64,000 nucleotides of DNA from the NCBI GenBank assembly GCA_030704615.1, contig CM060731.1:9548001-9612000 (forward strand), in the 5' to 3' direction. This stretch comes from Takakia lepidozioides (taxonomy: Eukaryota > Streptophyta > Takakiopsida > Takakiales > Takakiaceae). The translations under genes were made by a program, and so were the position numbers. The notes beneath the pieces are model-generated. The model searched no databases. It was not told the DNA's origin and saw only the letters and a program-made list of their open reading frames with translations. Within the stretch, counting starts at the first letter, position 1, and each line of letters starts with the position of its first letter. Below are positions 34,650 to 46,298 of this stretch, piece by piece.

Positions 34650-36780
34650 TGTTTTTGTGTACTTTCCTGCTGCCACCTCGGCAGTAACTTGCAAAGTCAT
34701 TCCAAACCACCACAGATCATCCCAATGAGCTAATGAGTCTGATGAGAGGGAAAAACAGGCTGAAATAGGTCGAAGAAGAAGGTGCCCTCACCACAAATGT
34801 GTTGAAGAAGGTACCTTTATCAGTAGTCCTTGTTCTACAACCGTTGTTGCCGTTGCTGTAACCTTTAAAGGAAGCCAACCCTGCTCAGAAATCAGGCTGA
34901 CAAGGAGAGTGGCTTACACAAACAGTAACATCTGACCCTGAAAACCCCTCTGTCTTCCTTGCCAAGTCCTCAAAATCACGCTCTGTCAAACTGTTAGGTG
35001 TATCTCCCAAGTGAACCTGCATCATTCAGTTGGCAAACAAGTGTCTGAAAAATTGATCTATTTGAAGACACCACGGTGCAGCTGAGCACGTCCTGACATG
35101 ACAACAATTAAACATCATACTGAGACAAGAGAAGCAGTCAAGGACACAGTCATGCATATGGCAGCAAGTGATCACCCTTCAAACATGATTGAAAACATAC
35201 ATGAGGTCAAAGGCAATAAGAAATCAGCGAAGGGTACTGCAGCTAAGAGTTGGAGTGTCTTTAAAGACAAAGGGAAGTGAAGGAAACACTTCACTGGCAA
35301 TGAGGGGAGGCTGTGGAAACGCCAAGAGGATGGCACAAATGATAGAAATAACAGGGTTGGGCAAAGGATCCTGCAGGAAGAAGAAAGGGTATGTCAGCAT
35401 GGAAAGGACGTGCAGCTCATTCCAACGGAAAGGGGTACATTCGTGCAGTTAAGTACAACAACCAATTGCCCTTCAATTATGGCTGGAATTTTCCAAAAGG
35501 CGAGGGATGATAATGAGGAGGATAGGCCTGATATAGTGAGTTGCTTAGGGGCAATGAAACAACTTTCTTTTGAAGAAATCAGCAATTACACAAGCAAGGG
35601 AAGGAAACTATAGTCCTTGTATGTGAAAGGAGGGTAATACGGTGCAAGTGCAAAAGGAAGGGAGGCACAAGGATGTCACTTACTGCTAATTGGGATATGC
35701 TAGAGATCACAAGAAGGGAACAGGGGTACCCAGTAAGCAGAAGAGCAGCTGAGCAGGTGTGGGATGACCTTCGGGCTGCAGACACAACGGCGAACCAAGC
35801 AACTGTCACTACAACTAAAGATACGAGTAAGTGGAGCAACATGATGGCAGCATGGAATATCTGCCGAGGGATGTTGGTTGACAAGGAGCTGCGACATATG
35901 GTGAATGAGGAGAGAGACCTGTCCCGAATCAACATGGTTCAAACACGATCCGAAAGATGTAAAGAAAAGGTGCATTTGAAGGAGAAGGGTATTATTTTCA
36001 GACTGGTGAAGAGCCTAATTACACAAGGGAAGAACGAGAAGGCAAGCAGGGCAAAATCTCACAAGCGGAAATGCAACGGCAAACGGCGAAAGTAGAACAT
36101 ACACGACGAGCACTGGAGAACATACCCATGAAACGTCAAGCATGAGCACCACGTGCAGTGAAGGGAAGAATGTATGGGGGGCAGCAGTTATAACTGAACT
36201 ACAAACGCGATTGCTGCACTCAGTGACGGAAGAATACGTAGGAGTGAAGAAACTGCCATCTGTGTTTATCTATGGACATTGGACACAAAAGAAAGGATGT
36301 TGGGCGCACTGGCGCTACGTTACCCACACTACAACGATCTGCCTGACGATCTGGTGGAACACATGACCGGAAGATTGAGGCAGAGAATAATTGCAATTCA
36401 TGGAAAACCAAAAGACAACAGGTGTCGACAGATTGCGGAGCTAGTGGAGCTCACTGATGACTAGGCAGCAAGGTGAAGGATGATGGAGGAAGAGATCACG
36501 CTAATTCATGAGCTTCAAAGCACATTGCGGGACAATGTAGGTTCAGCACAGAAGGCACAGCAACGAGCCTATGCAGCAAGGCATTCAAAGGGAAATGAGC
36601 TTACTGAAATAGGTCGAAGAAGAAGGTGCCCTCACCACATTGTCCTACCATGCCCTGTGGAGAGGAGGGGAGAGGATAGGAGGGAAAAGAGAAAGTCCGC
36701 AGAAGGGAAGGCGAACGCGGGAGAGGAGGAGAAAGAAAAGAGAAAGCCGCGGGAGGTCAGGGGAGAAAGATCGTGGAGCG
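34650..36780 (+). other. Unassigned frames inside transposon copy 2
   Basis: Several plus-strand frames (35098-35280, 35410-35613, 35673-36095, 36279-36464) are rich in Lys/Arg and have no recognisable domain. The longest (140 residues) includes a short hydrophilic helix region (KWSNMMAAWNICRGMLVDKE) and a basic C-terminus. They could be cargo or a decayed element. 34698-34790 and 36600-36650 carry the dispersed repeat also seen at 2595-2700. No function can be given. Confidence 0.3.
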
Positions 36781-37025
36781 AAAAAAAAAAAACAAACAAA
36801 CAAAACAACGATCCCGCGATTTGATCCCGCGGTGCATCGTGGCGTAAACGTCATTCTTACCACTACACTATCCCTTAAAACTCAACAACCCCCTCCTGTA
36901 AAATTATATTTAAGGTGTTTTAAACCCCCTTCTGTATGTATAATGTTGTACATGGGGGGGTTTAAAATACCCCCTCCTGTGCACGCACGTGGCTGGTACA
37001 TTTAATGAGGAGTGCACCCCCCAGG

Positions 37026-38494
37026 AACAAGCCCCGAATGGGCCATGGGTACAGTCCACAGGCGGGCAAACGTGGCTGCAGCAAGGACCGCCTACCTGGC
37101 AGCAGCCCATGGCCCCACTACCCACAACCAATTCATGGTCATGGATACCAGGTGGGTCCAATTCCGGAGGTAATGGAGCATGGGTACAAGGTCGTTTGTC
37201 AGTGGGCTTTGGGGAGGGACACCAGTGGAGCCCTGGGGGTTCCACACGGCTGGGGTCTTTGAGGTCGATGAATATGACTTGGGTGCCTGGCGGACCAGGT
37301 AGAGGGTTGCATGCATCGTCAAGAGGGATAAATCTGTTGGAACTTTGAAGGGAGGTTTTAATGGAAAGTATGGTGGGCTGGGGGGTGGTGGGCAAATTTA
37401 GAAGTTTGGAGAGGTGAAAAGGAGGCAGTGGGTAAGTGGATGAGGGCAGTAGTTTCCATTTGTTGCCTCCTGGGATAGAGGGGAGTGCCTCAGGCGAGAG
37501 ACAAAAGATACTGCATACCTTGTCAGAGAAGAACGAAAAGAAAAGCAGGGGAATAGATTGAGTCTGGAGTGGGGAAGGAAGGAGAAAGGAGGGGAGCTGG
37601 TGTCGGGGAAGGCAGCAGAGTTGTGACTGGGTGGAGGGGCCCGGCGTGCTGTTGACAGACTTCTGGCAACTGCTGTGTGAAGAATTACGAGATCTGGAGG
37701 TCGGAGGAGCTCGAGGTCGACCAAGAGCCCATGGGGACGTAGCTGGGGTTGCCGTAGTCTTCAATTATCTTTCGATCGATTTCGTCATTCTGCGCTTCAA
37801 TTTCCATGTCCAGATAGGCCGTAAGAACTGTGAAGGCGTTTTTTAAGGTATCTTTGGATCTGGTTAAGACCTTGCTGGGAGTGTACAGACCTTCAAAGTG
37901 GTCAGCCTCTGCCCATACCCCCGGGAGAGTGGTTCCATTTTGAAGAAGCTGGTTTTCATCTATGAGAGCCAAAATATTGGTATTTGGAGACAGATCTTGA
38001 CAAAGCCCAGGGAAGGCCTCTACGTAGGAGCCCCAAGTGACTAAAGAGTGAGAGAAAAGAGAGTAGAGAGGGAGGTTGGAGTTGAGATAGGTCTGAATCT
38101 TGTTGCAGAGGGTGGGGATAGGGGAGCTGCCCATGGGGCTCTTGGATATGAATGAGTGGATGTCCTGCACCGAGATCCATATTGAGTCAAAGTGCATATT
38201 GTCCCTGGCAATGACTCTGAAAGCGAGATTCGGTGTCCTTCTGAAAATCATCGGGGTAAGACAAATGGCGACACCACAGACTCTGACCTCCAAAACACTT
38301 TCATCCACCCACTCAAGCACACCGTTACACCCAGCGTACGCTTGCGTAAGACCCAAAAGCCACCACCCTCGGCAGTGAGGCTTAAATAGTATTAGGTCAT
38401 AATCTAATCCTAGTGCCGCGTGGCACTTACATATAGGTCCATCAGATGCCCTTCCAGCACAGCCATAGAAAGAAGCCAGATCACCCAGTCCCAT
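37026..38494 (-). pseudogene. 5' part of the same LINE: ORF1-like region
   Basis: Two overlapping minus-strand frames (38494-37685, 269 residues, and 37764-37026) lie where ORF1 of the LINE at 23670-28121 should be. Only the inserted 8.9-kb transposon separates them, and its 8-bp target duplication (AACAAGCC at 28122-28129 and 37026-37033) joins the two parts. The frame has no RNA-binding domain I can name; it includes a Ser/Pro-rich stretch, and its C-terminal half is Cys-rich (CCQVGGPCCSHVCPPVDC). ORF1 identity rests on position, not on homology. The 5' end lies somewhere near 38500-38680. Confidence 0.6.
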
Positions 38495-38499
38495 CCTAA

Positions 38500-40150
38500 T
38501 GTAATCCTAAACTAGCTGTTAGAATAAGACAGCCCCTAATAAAGCCATCAGCTGTTGCCCGCTCATCTTCATGCGCAAGGTGTAAGTTCATCCAGACTTC
38601 ATCCGGAGCGCATCCCTCCTCCATTCATCCATGTCGAAAAGGAAGGTGAGAAGGAATCCCATTTCCACAGCCCTTGAAACTTTATTCGCCTTATTTGAGG
38701 GAAAAAAATTAAAACCTTGGAGCGCTTGAAGGCTGCCATGAGGCTTGTTCTCACGGTGGAAGGTGCTCCATAACTCACGAACAATAAGCTGATATGATGA
38801 TGAGACTATTGACTGGACAATTCACGAACAATAAGATGATATGATGACGTGACTATTGACCAAGAGCCTGCAATGCCCTAAAGATACCAAGGTTACACTA
38901 GACTCTAACGCGATTAGAGCATCCCCACTCTACGCCTCTATGGACCTCTGTGCACCCGTACTTCTCGTATACAAGTTCAAAATCGCCGCCAAACGTACCA
39001 CACCCTTGCCCCACTACCATATACACCGGCAGGCACTAAACCACCTCTCTTTCACTGAATCCGTGCAAGATATTCAGTCCTTGAACCCGTACCTGAACCG
39101 AGCCATGGACATGTCAGAGCGTGCCTCCCAGCCTCTCGCTTCCCCTCCACCCGAAGACAAGAGCTGCGACAGGGGGATGACGAAGGCAAGCAGTAGGTGG
39201 GGAACGTGATAAAGAGCGTTGAGAACGTCACTGGGAACTTTGGGAACATAGGGTTCAGGGACGTACGAGGGGCAAGGGTGTGGCTACGAGCAGCAGACCC
39301 CTTCACACACCTTTCCAGAGCCCTGAACCAACCCCTCCAAAACAGGCATAGAAAGGCCATTTCAGTGAGAACGGTGGGGATGCTCTTACATGAAACAGTC
39401 ACGCTAGAAGGGAAAGAAACTGCCCAACCTAGCAAGAGCACACTAGGCCATATCGAGAATGAGAACATGCCCCTAGAGAAGGCCTCAAGCGAGAAAGGAT
39501 TATCCATGGAAGTGAAATATGGCAGCTGATGATGATCTGATGTGCTTGCAGTTGACCTTTGACCTCTCAAACTCGGGGGCTCAACTCACTGGTGCCTGGT
39601 CAGGGCATTTGGAATACACCAAATTCTAGATCGGCATACCTCCAAGCTAGTCTATGAGCTCCCTTAAGTGCGATCGTTCAGTGAAACACTAAAAGAGCCA
39701 TTGATGGTGACCGGCAATGGTTCCAACTTCTGAAGACAAGGATGGTGCTTTCATGCAGGTTTGATACATTCCCGAAGTGCTTGTTTGCCACCAATGGCAC
39801 TGGGGTGAATTACATGGAGGTAATCTGAGCAGCATTTCTTAAGCTTGTGAGATCATTCAGTGGTTACGGCTAGAGGAAGGGACTTGACTTCATCAATAAA
39901 GAGCTTTCACTGAGCTACTCTTATATAATCAATTCTCATGATAGTAGATGATTTGGATTCTTGTTACATGCGATCCTGTCTCATGATTGCCAAACAATAT
40001 GACTGCCACATTATGCAGCCTCCTCTCTCTCATGCCTGTGACATGATTTGTCCAACTGTTGTCAAAGTTGGTTGTCTTCGAGTTGGAGTGATTGTTTTAG
40101 GAGCAGCTGACATTTGATTTTAGATGTTTCCTCTCCTGAAGGGTTCGCTG
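38500..40150. other. Gene-free stretch
   Basis: Nothing coding can be supported. 38686-38722 matches 23092-23130 around GGGAAAAAAATTAAAACC. A short imperfect tandem repeat (ACGAACAATAAG) lies at 38776-38840. Confidence 0.4.
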
Positions 40151-40189
40151 CAAAATAGCTGCAGTTTGATTGGTGAGAACCTTGTAACG

Positions 40190-43100
40190 TGCTGGTTATG
40201 AAGAAATGGGCCTCATCATTGCCAAGATCTTGTATAACATCTTGCATTTTTTGTTTACAGTTAAATCCTGTAATCTCCATGCCAATCACCTTCCCTGCAT
40301 CGAACATAAATGACCTTTATTTGGCAGATATAGATAGATTTAGATGCAGGCTTGCTCACAGCATGTTTACACAACCAATTGATTCACCTGCCAATTGCGG
40401 ATTTGGGTCGCCTATCATAGTTATAGCTGCAGAAAGCACGGAGTTCACCAAACAATTAAAGGTTTTGTCACATTCCTGATGTCAGCTGATCACACACAAT
40501 TAAATCCACAGGATCAGTGGGGCCCTGGCAACCAGCCTGTGAGCATTAGAGGCTAACTGAGTCTGAAGTCTGAACCACTGTTGGGTGGGTGCACCGCTCG
40601 CCAGGCATGGGACATGTGCAAGGGCATGTTCAGTAAGGACCACCAGGCCCGCCACCTGCTTTTTACAACCACATGGCCTACCTAGGCAGGCATGTCTCTC
40701 CGTGGGCCCCCCCCAACAACTGCACCCCGGGTGAGACATGTGTTGAGGGAAAATCACAATCACGCAATGAAGAATTCATTGCGAGTTTCGGGCTCTTCGA
40801 GACAGTCGACGGTAGTAGTTGATTAGCTTTAGTCACATAGATACGCAAATATTGCTTACCTTCGCTTTGAACTAGACACTCAATGCTTGGTCTAATGGCT
40901 TCCTTGTGGGGTTTTATTTTTTCCCCACCCCTATTATCAAGGAAATGAACCATTCACACTTGGGGCCACTCTTCCATGATCAGCCTGGGTACAAGACTGG
41001 TGGACCTTTACAAGGACAAGCCATTTGGATCCAATTGAAAACAAACTATGCATGTCAGCCAGACAACAAAAGCTGGGGCCCCTTTCATGCCTGGGCCCAA
41101 TGGGCTTCTAATTTGTTGCCATGTTGACAAGCTCGAGCCCAGCGTGACATGCCCGCCCAACACTGGTCTGAACTTTCATGGTCACCAGCCAACAGCAGTC
41201 CATACTGGAATGGCGTCAACCACAGGCAGCTGGCAGGTTATCCCTTGTGCAATAGATAACCATCTTTACTTCTAGTGGTAAATACTAAAACTTCTCATTA
41301 AACAGCTATCTGTCAACTCAGTTCAGTGAGGTCACATACCTGTAAGCAAAAGATGCAACCAACTGCTCACATCCTCACCCTTGACGCCAAGGGTGCACAG
41401 GAAGCTAGTGAGGGTTGCTGCATTCACACTGTTGGGTCTGCTGATGCCAGCAATGTGCAGGTCCTGCCCACCACATGACACCAGTCTATTATTGCTCACA
41501 CCCCATGCATGCATGTCACCTTTAAGAGCCCCAGAGATTGAAACTCACCTCACACCCTGCCTGCTCTGGGAGCCACGTCTACTACTTACACCTCATTGGC
41601 AATATCTAATGCAATATTCTGAGAGGTGAGCACGAACTTGTGAGCACCGACTTCAGAGCCGGGAGTCGTACCTTCCAGACAGCAGCAATTGCAAATGCAT
41701 GGGACAGAGCCGCATCCCTCTCGAGGAACAACACAAAGCACTCCTCCCTTGTGACAACAATCATTTCCTTATCATTTCCTTGTACTTGCCCTCAGGCAAG
41801 CAGTACACCTTGTCACCAAACTCATAATCACTTCTAAGTAGCAAGCATGACGTCGTGTTGAAAGATGATGTCTGCACAATACTATTCATGTCATTCACTA
41901 CATGGATGTTGTCATAAACTAATGACCTGATAGCAAATATGGCTACCATATTTTACCTGAGACTAAATGAGTCTTATTTTGCACTAGCATCTTAGCTGAG
42001 ACTCGTAGCATTCGTACTTCACACTTTCAAGTATCTGTGGTGATAAATAGGAGTGAACGACAGTGAATCAAAAAATCCATGCTGTTTGGATCAGCACACT
42101 TGAGGACTCATGATCCCCTAATTTGATAAACCTGTCACCCAAAGCTCTTTGGACTATCCTCAAAGGACCCAAGGGAGCACACACTCATCTCATCACCACC
42201 CAAAAAGGAACCCCTCCACTTACAAGTGGTGCCCACTAGTAGTCCCTGACAATTGTCTCAACCAATATTATCCCTTCTCACCTATCTCTTGACTCTTCTT
42301 CCTCATAATCTTCCCACAATCTTCCAGAGCAGGTGCAAATACCTATTCATAAGATCATACCTGCACCTGTCTTCGCTTGTCCCTTTGCTTGCACCAAATG
42401 TCTGTAATTTCACAAGAGATCAGAAAGGTCCATCAATAATGAGTGGTATTTATCTTGACATCTCCATTTTTCCGTTCGTAAACATGAGATTTTGCAGAGT
42501 CCTGAAGAGTTAGGCAAACAGGTGGCCTTCTGTTGTCTTAAGGTATTACCACATGAGAGGAAGAAGCAGACAGCTCAATAGTTGCCAGGCCACTGGTTGA
42601 CGTAGAAATGCTCATCACCACATGGTAGGCAAAGATGTAAGTTTGGTCTATTTCACATAGCGTGTCACCTCCAAATCTCAAGATGTACCTAGTTGGTTCT
42701 ATTTGCAACTCATAGAGATCAAAGATCAAAACAGATATTTCAATACCAAAAGTGCTACGCAGGATATCCTAGGTGGAGCCAAGGTGACTGCCACGTTGAG
42801 GAAAACTCAGCTTAAATGCGGAGTGCTGGAACCAGTCTTCAGATCTTCCTGATGTCCACCCCCAAGCGTGTGGTGGGCATCTCGAGTGGTACCCAGCTGT
42901 GGGCTCTGGGTTGCCTATCACCCTAGGCTCTAATCCTAGCATTTCTGTTGACATCTGATGCCAACTCTGCCTCTCATGGACTAAGAGCCTGGAATGTGCA
43001 AACTGGCCTAAGGGCCAGGATGACAGCTGGAACCAAAGTGTGCAATGGCTGTGGGAGCTACAGACCTACAGCAAAGAAAGTGAAGGCAGAGCATACCTCA

Positions 43101-44984
43101 GGCAGGAAACCCCAGTGCATGGTGCCTGGGTCAGGGGTGAAATCAAAGATTTCTGTCCACTGGTTGTTCCATTCCGACACCTTCATTGAAGCGACTTGAT
43201 CTTCATCGATCACAGAAACACCAACTATCAGAGGCCAGATAGAATTGCAGCCTAGGAAACCATTTACGTGTCAATATACTAGCCTTCCCTCCACTTTGAG
43301 GTGGTTGTTCCTTCAGTTGAAATCATCAATTACTTAACTGTATGCAAGGAGACATGGTGTTTGAGAAGCCAGCAGTAGAGGGAGAAGGAGCACCTGCAAT
43401 AGTCAGGGAGCTTTCGTCAACACATCCAAATCGCAACTGCTCAGGCCCACAAAACACACCAATCAATCCCATCACTTTTATATACATAAAGCTTATAGTG
43501 GAGACACTTCTTAACTACCACTGACAATACTTTCTGCAGCATTTGAGTCTCCAAACTGAACAAACATCTGAAATGGAAGAGGGAGAAATGGTGCCCCAAA
43601 GTCATGTGGTCTAAGACCATTGACAAATGAGACTGGACATGTTCTGAGGTGGGGCACATCAAAAGTAAGTGCATGACACTGGCTTCAAATTTATTTGAGG
43701 ATGACAGAATTTTAAGGGGTACAAGTACCATTCACTACAGTAAAAAACTGCTTGAGCACTCTAAACATAATTAGGGCCTGAACATACTCTTTGCTTCTAG
43801 TTTACTCAGACCCATGCCTCCCCATTTGAAGAATAAGCTGCTCCATCATAGGAAAAAAGAGATGGGGGGCTGGAACAGGGACAATAACGGACATGATGGC
43901 AGCACTCAATGATGGGGCGCGTGTAGCAACACAGCTTCACATCACAGCTCTCACACTCCCTTGCCCTACTCCAGGGAACCACCTCCCCTTTCCCACATCA
44001 GCTGCAAGAGGGTTGTGGCTGTGGCATTACTTTATCCTTCAGGTGTGTAGAAGGAGATAAGGAGGGAGTTCTATCAAGTCCCAATCACAGTCACACAGTG
44101 TTATCCTATGGTGCAATTTAATATGTCAATTTCAAGATCACCTAGCACGCTTTGCTGACTCCACTCCTTATTAGTATGTTGGCTCAAAACTAGCTAATGA
44201 TGAGAGCTCGCTGTTGACTAGCATGTGAAGCAAATGTCAAGGACTTGCTGAGATTGAGGTGTAGTGTACCGAAATTGGCGGCAGCAAAAGGAGCAGGTGC
44301 ACTTCCGGCAGTTGCGCATCATCACACTGGCCACACAGTCAACCCACAGTTTCTAACTAAGATACCTCTCCTTCACCATATACTTTATGCAAAATCGTTC
44401 CCCATTTTGTCTGTGCATCCACAACATTCTGGATTTGGGAGCTTCTTCCTTCCTTGCTACCTTGTTATGTGCCAAGCAACTTGAGAGCTTGCAGACAGCC
44501 CTCCTCCTCCTCAGCTGCTCTTTGTCAACCTGCCCGTAACCTATGTGCTATTTGAAAAATGCCATTTTCACCCACGTCTAACGGCTTTATACTCCGTACC
44601 AACAATTGAAAGCAGACCAACCTGCCATCAACTGACGCCACATGGATGAAGCAATTGCTGCAGGAGTCAATTGTCAATGAAGCACAATCCCCAAATATGA
44701 AAATATTGCTACCCTGCAAACCAAAGCCATAGATGACAGGTGAACTTGATTATTTCGACCTCTTCAGGTAGCTCTTCATATCTCCAAATTATGCATACAA
44801 ATTAGCATATGGCACTGCAAACTGCAAACCTCCTGAAATGCCAAAAATTTGTGACAGGTTTAGCTAACCAATACATGAAGACATGTCAGACAGAGGCAGG
44901 AGAAAAGGATTTCACCTCATGACAGCAAAGGGAGAGAAATGCACCTGACAGTCTTCTACGATGCCCTGCTGCCCCTCTGCCCCT
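40190..44984 (-). CDS. RP2: RP2/XRP2-like protein (TBCC domain, ARL3 regulator), partial model
   Basis: Minus-strand exons with GT..AG borders and matching phases spell a TBCC domain: 44945-44984 (GQQGIVEDCQ), 44622-44713 (GSNIFIFGDCASLTIDSC, then SNCFIHVASVDG), 44270-44326 (SVMMRNCRKCTCSFCCRQFR), and about 43200-43097 (VSEWNNQWTEIFDFTPDPG, then WGFLPE). The order and spacing follow animal RP2: GQQF..DC, NIYIF, TIDDCTNC, SVFFRNC, and the FNNTWSNIHDFTP block. RP2 uses an Arg in this domain (QQFR here) as the arginine finger of its GTPase-activating action on ARL3, which unloads lipidated cargo in cilia. Near the end, about 40297-40190 (GKVIGMEITGFNC..., then FFITSTLQ) fits the RP2 nucleoside-diphosphate-kinase-like tail. 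The Met exon with its lipidation signal, and the exons between 43.1 and 40.3 kb, were not resolved. TBCCD1 is a less likely alternative. Confidence 0.78.
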
Positions 44985-44999
44985 CTGCATCCGTTCCGA

Positions 45000-46298
45000 T
45001 GGCAAACTCCCAGTATTAAGAATATGCTGAGCTTCATTCCTAGAACTCTCTCTCTCTCTCTCTAGTGCTGGAATAAACATCATGGTCTCTGGTATGCTTT
45101 CAATGCTACCCCACAATCACAAAATTCTCTGTGGCTAGAGTTTTGGCAGCTGTGGGCTAAATTTAAATGCAGGGACTATTTCAACCCACAACCGCTTGAG
45201 AGAGGTGTACTATACGTGAATGGAGCCATAACTGAAGTGGTAGAGAAGTCTCTCTCTCTCTCTCTCCCTCCCTCTTGAGCCGGCCAAACTGGGAGACGGC
45301 CTATGGTCACAAGGCTACAGCATACAACGTCTCATGAGTTGAGTAAATTTTTTCTCTCCCTCTCTCTAACATTTTTCATAGTCTGGCAGATAGTGCAACC
45401 ACTGAAAAGTGCGCCCCATCTGTGCAACGTAAAGCTACGCACACCACGGTCTCTTGTATGCTGTCAATGCTAGCCCTCAATCACACAAGTCTCTGTGGCC
45501 AGAATTTTGACAGCCGTGACTGAATTTTAATGCCACCCACGACTGGCTCCGAGAGCTATAGAATATACGTAACAACGGTTGTAGGGAACGGACATCTCTG
45601 TCTCCCCCTCTAAATGTGTATGCGAGTGAGGTGTGTGTCTAATAGTTCTATACATACCCAGCGGTACGAATGAGGGTCTGATGACGGATCTGACAAAAGC
45701 AGAGGGCGCTGGGATTGTTTGGCAGCTTAGCAATCTGGAAGCGCTTAGGCCGCCCCGGCCGTGACAAGACAGGGCGGCCGGCAAGCGTCGGGGGAGGCGC
45801 GTAACAGCAGAGGCGCACCAGTGTGCGATACATGGCTCCTGCCCCTTTCAGTAGCTCTGCACCCACAACCGAAAGCAGCGCTCCCATCAGCAGGAATCCC
45901 TCCACGCTCCCGCCAGCTTCCCTGGGACACGCTGCCGAGGTGCAGGGTGGTTACTGCAGCTCTTGCAGCTGAGCATCCTGTTGAGATTCCGGATGTGATT
46001 CTCTTAACGTCCAGGAACACTTGCTTTCGTTGCGGATCGACATCCTCATCCATGCAGATCACGAATCACGACCAGAGGAGGCTTTTCTGCTCCCTTCGTC
46101 TCTGCGCTTTTCAATGTCCTAATAAGGCGTTGAGGCCGGGTGTTCACCTCAAAACTGCAGATTTGTAAAAGGAGACCACAATAATACCAGGCGGGTTGTG
46201 GGAATCACGCAGGTGGGTTACGAGGGTGCCCATCAATTTGGAGAGACAGGCCAGGAGGGCTTCATTTCTACCCAGGGCGGTGGACTAGTGCTCTGGGG
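45000..46298. promoter_or_regulatory. Shared upstream region of XRP2 (-) and VIPP1 (+)
   Basis: The two genes point away from each other across this 1.3-kb interval. It contains (CT)n runs at 45048-45063 and 45249-45268, a LINE-tail remnant at about 45285-45350, and a GC-rich block 45720-46150. 45080-45140 and 45448-45520 are similar to each other. The missing first exon of XRP2 may lie here. Confidence 0.35.

Larger units (their letters stand above)
28130..37025 (-). mobile_element. 8.9-kb DNA transposon copy 2 with TIRs and 8-bp target duplication
   Basis: Both ends carry the perfect 16-bp inverted repeat CCTGGGGGGTGCACTC (28130-28145 and, inverted, 37010-37025). They are flanked by identical 8-bp duplications AACAAGCC (28122-28129 and 37026-37033). 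Subterminal regions are rich in C or G blocks of 5-7 bases. Coding frames run on the minus strand from about 32556 to 28435. The interior between 32.6 and 36.8 kb contains dispersed repeats, a LINE fragment and unassigned frames. An 8-bp duplication is known for hAT and P-type transposons, but the ends do not look like a standard hAT terminus. Superfamily unknown. Confidence 0.88.

Noticed and set aside
36910-37026. Minus-strand frame running from LINE ORF1 into the transposon end
   Set aside because: The part below 37026 is terminal sequence of the inserted transposon, so the frame crosses an insertion border and is not a natural protein there.
41761-42729. Minus-strand frames at 41761-41949 and 42538-42729 as extra XRP2 exons
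   Set aside because: They lie at the right place and strand but show no convincing match to the RP2 tail and their borders could not be phased, so they are left out of the model.
44886-45116. 76-codon minus-strand frame covering the GQQ exon of XRP2
   Set aside because: It is in a different frame; the XRP2 reading there is only the 40-base exon 44945-44984.
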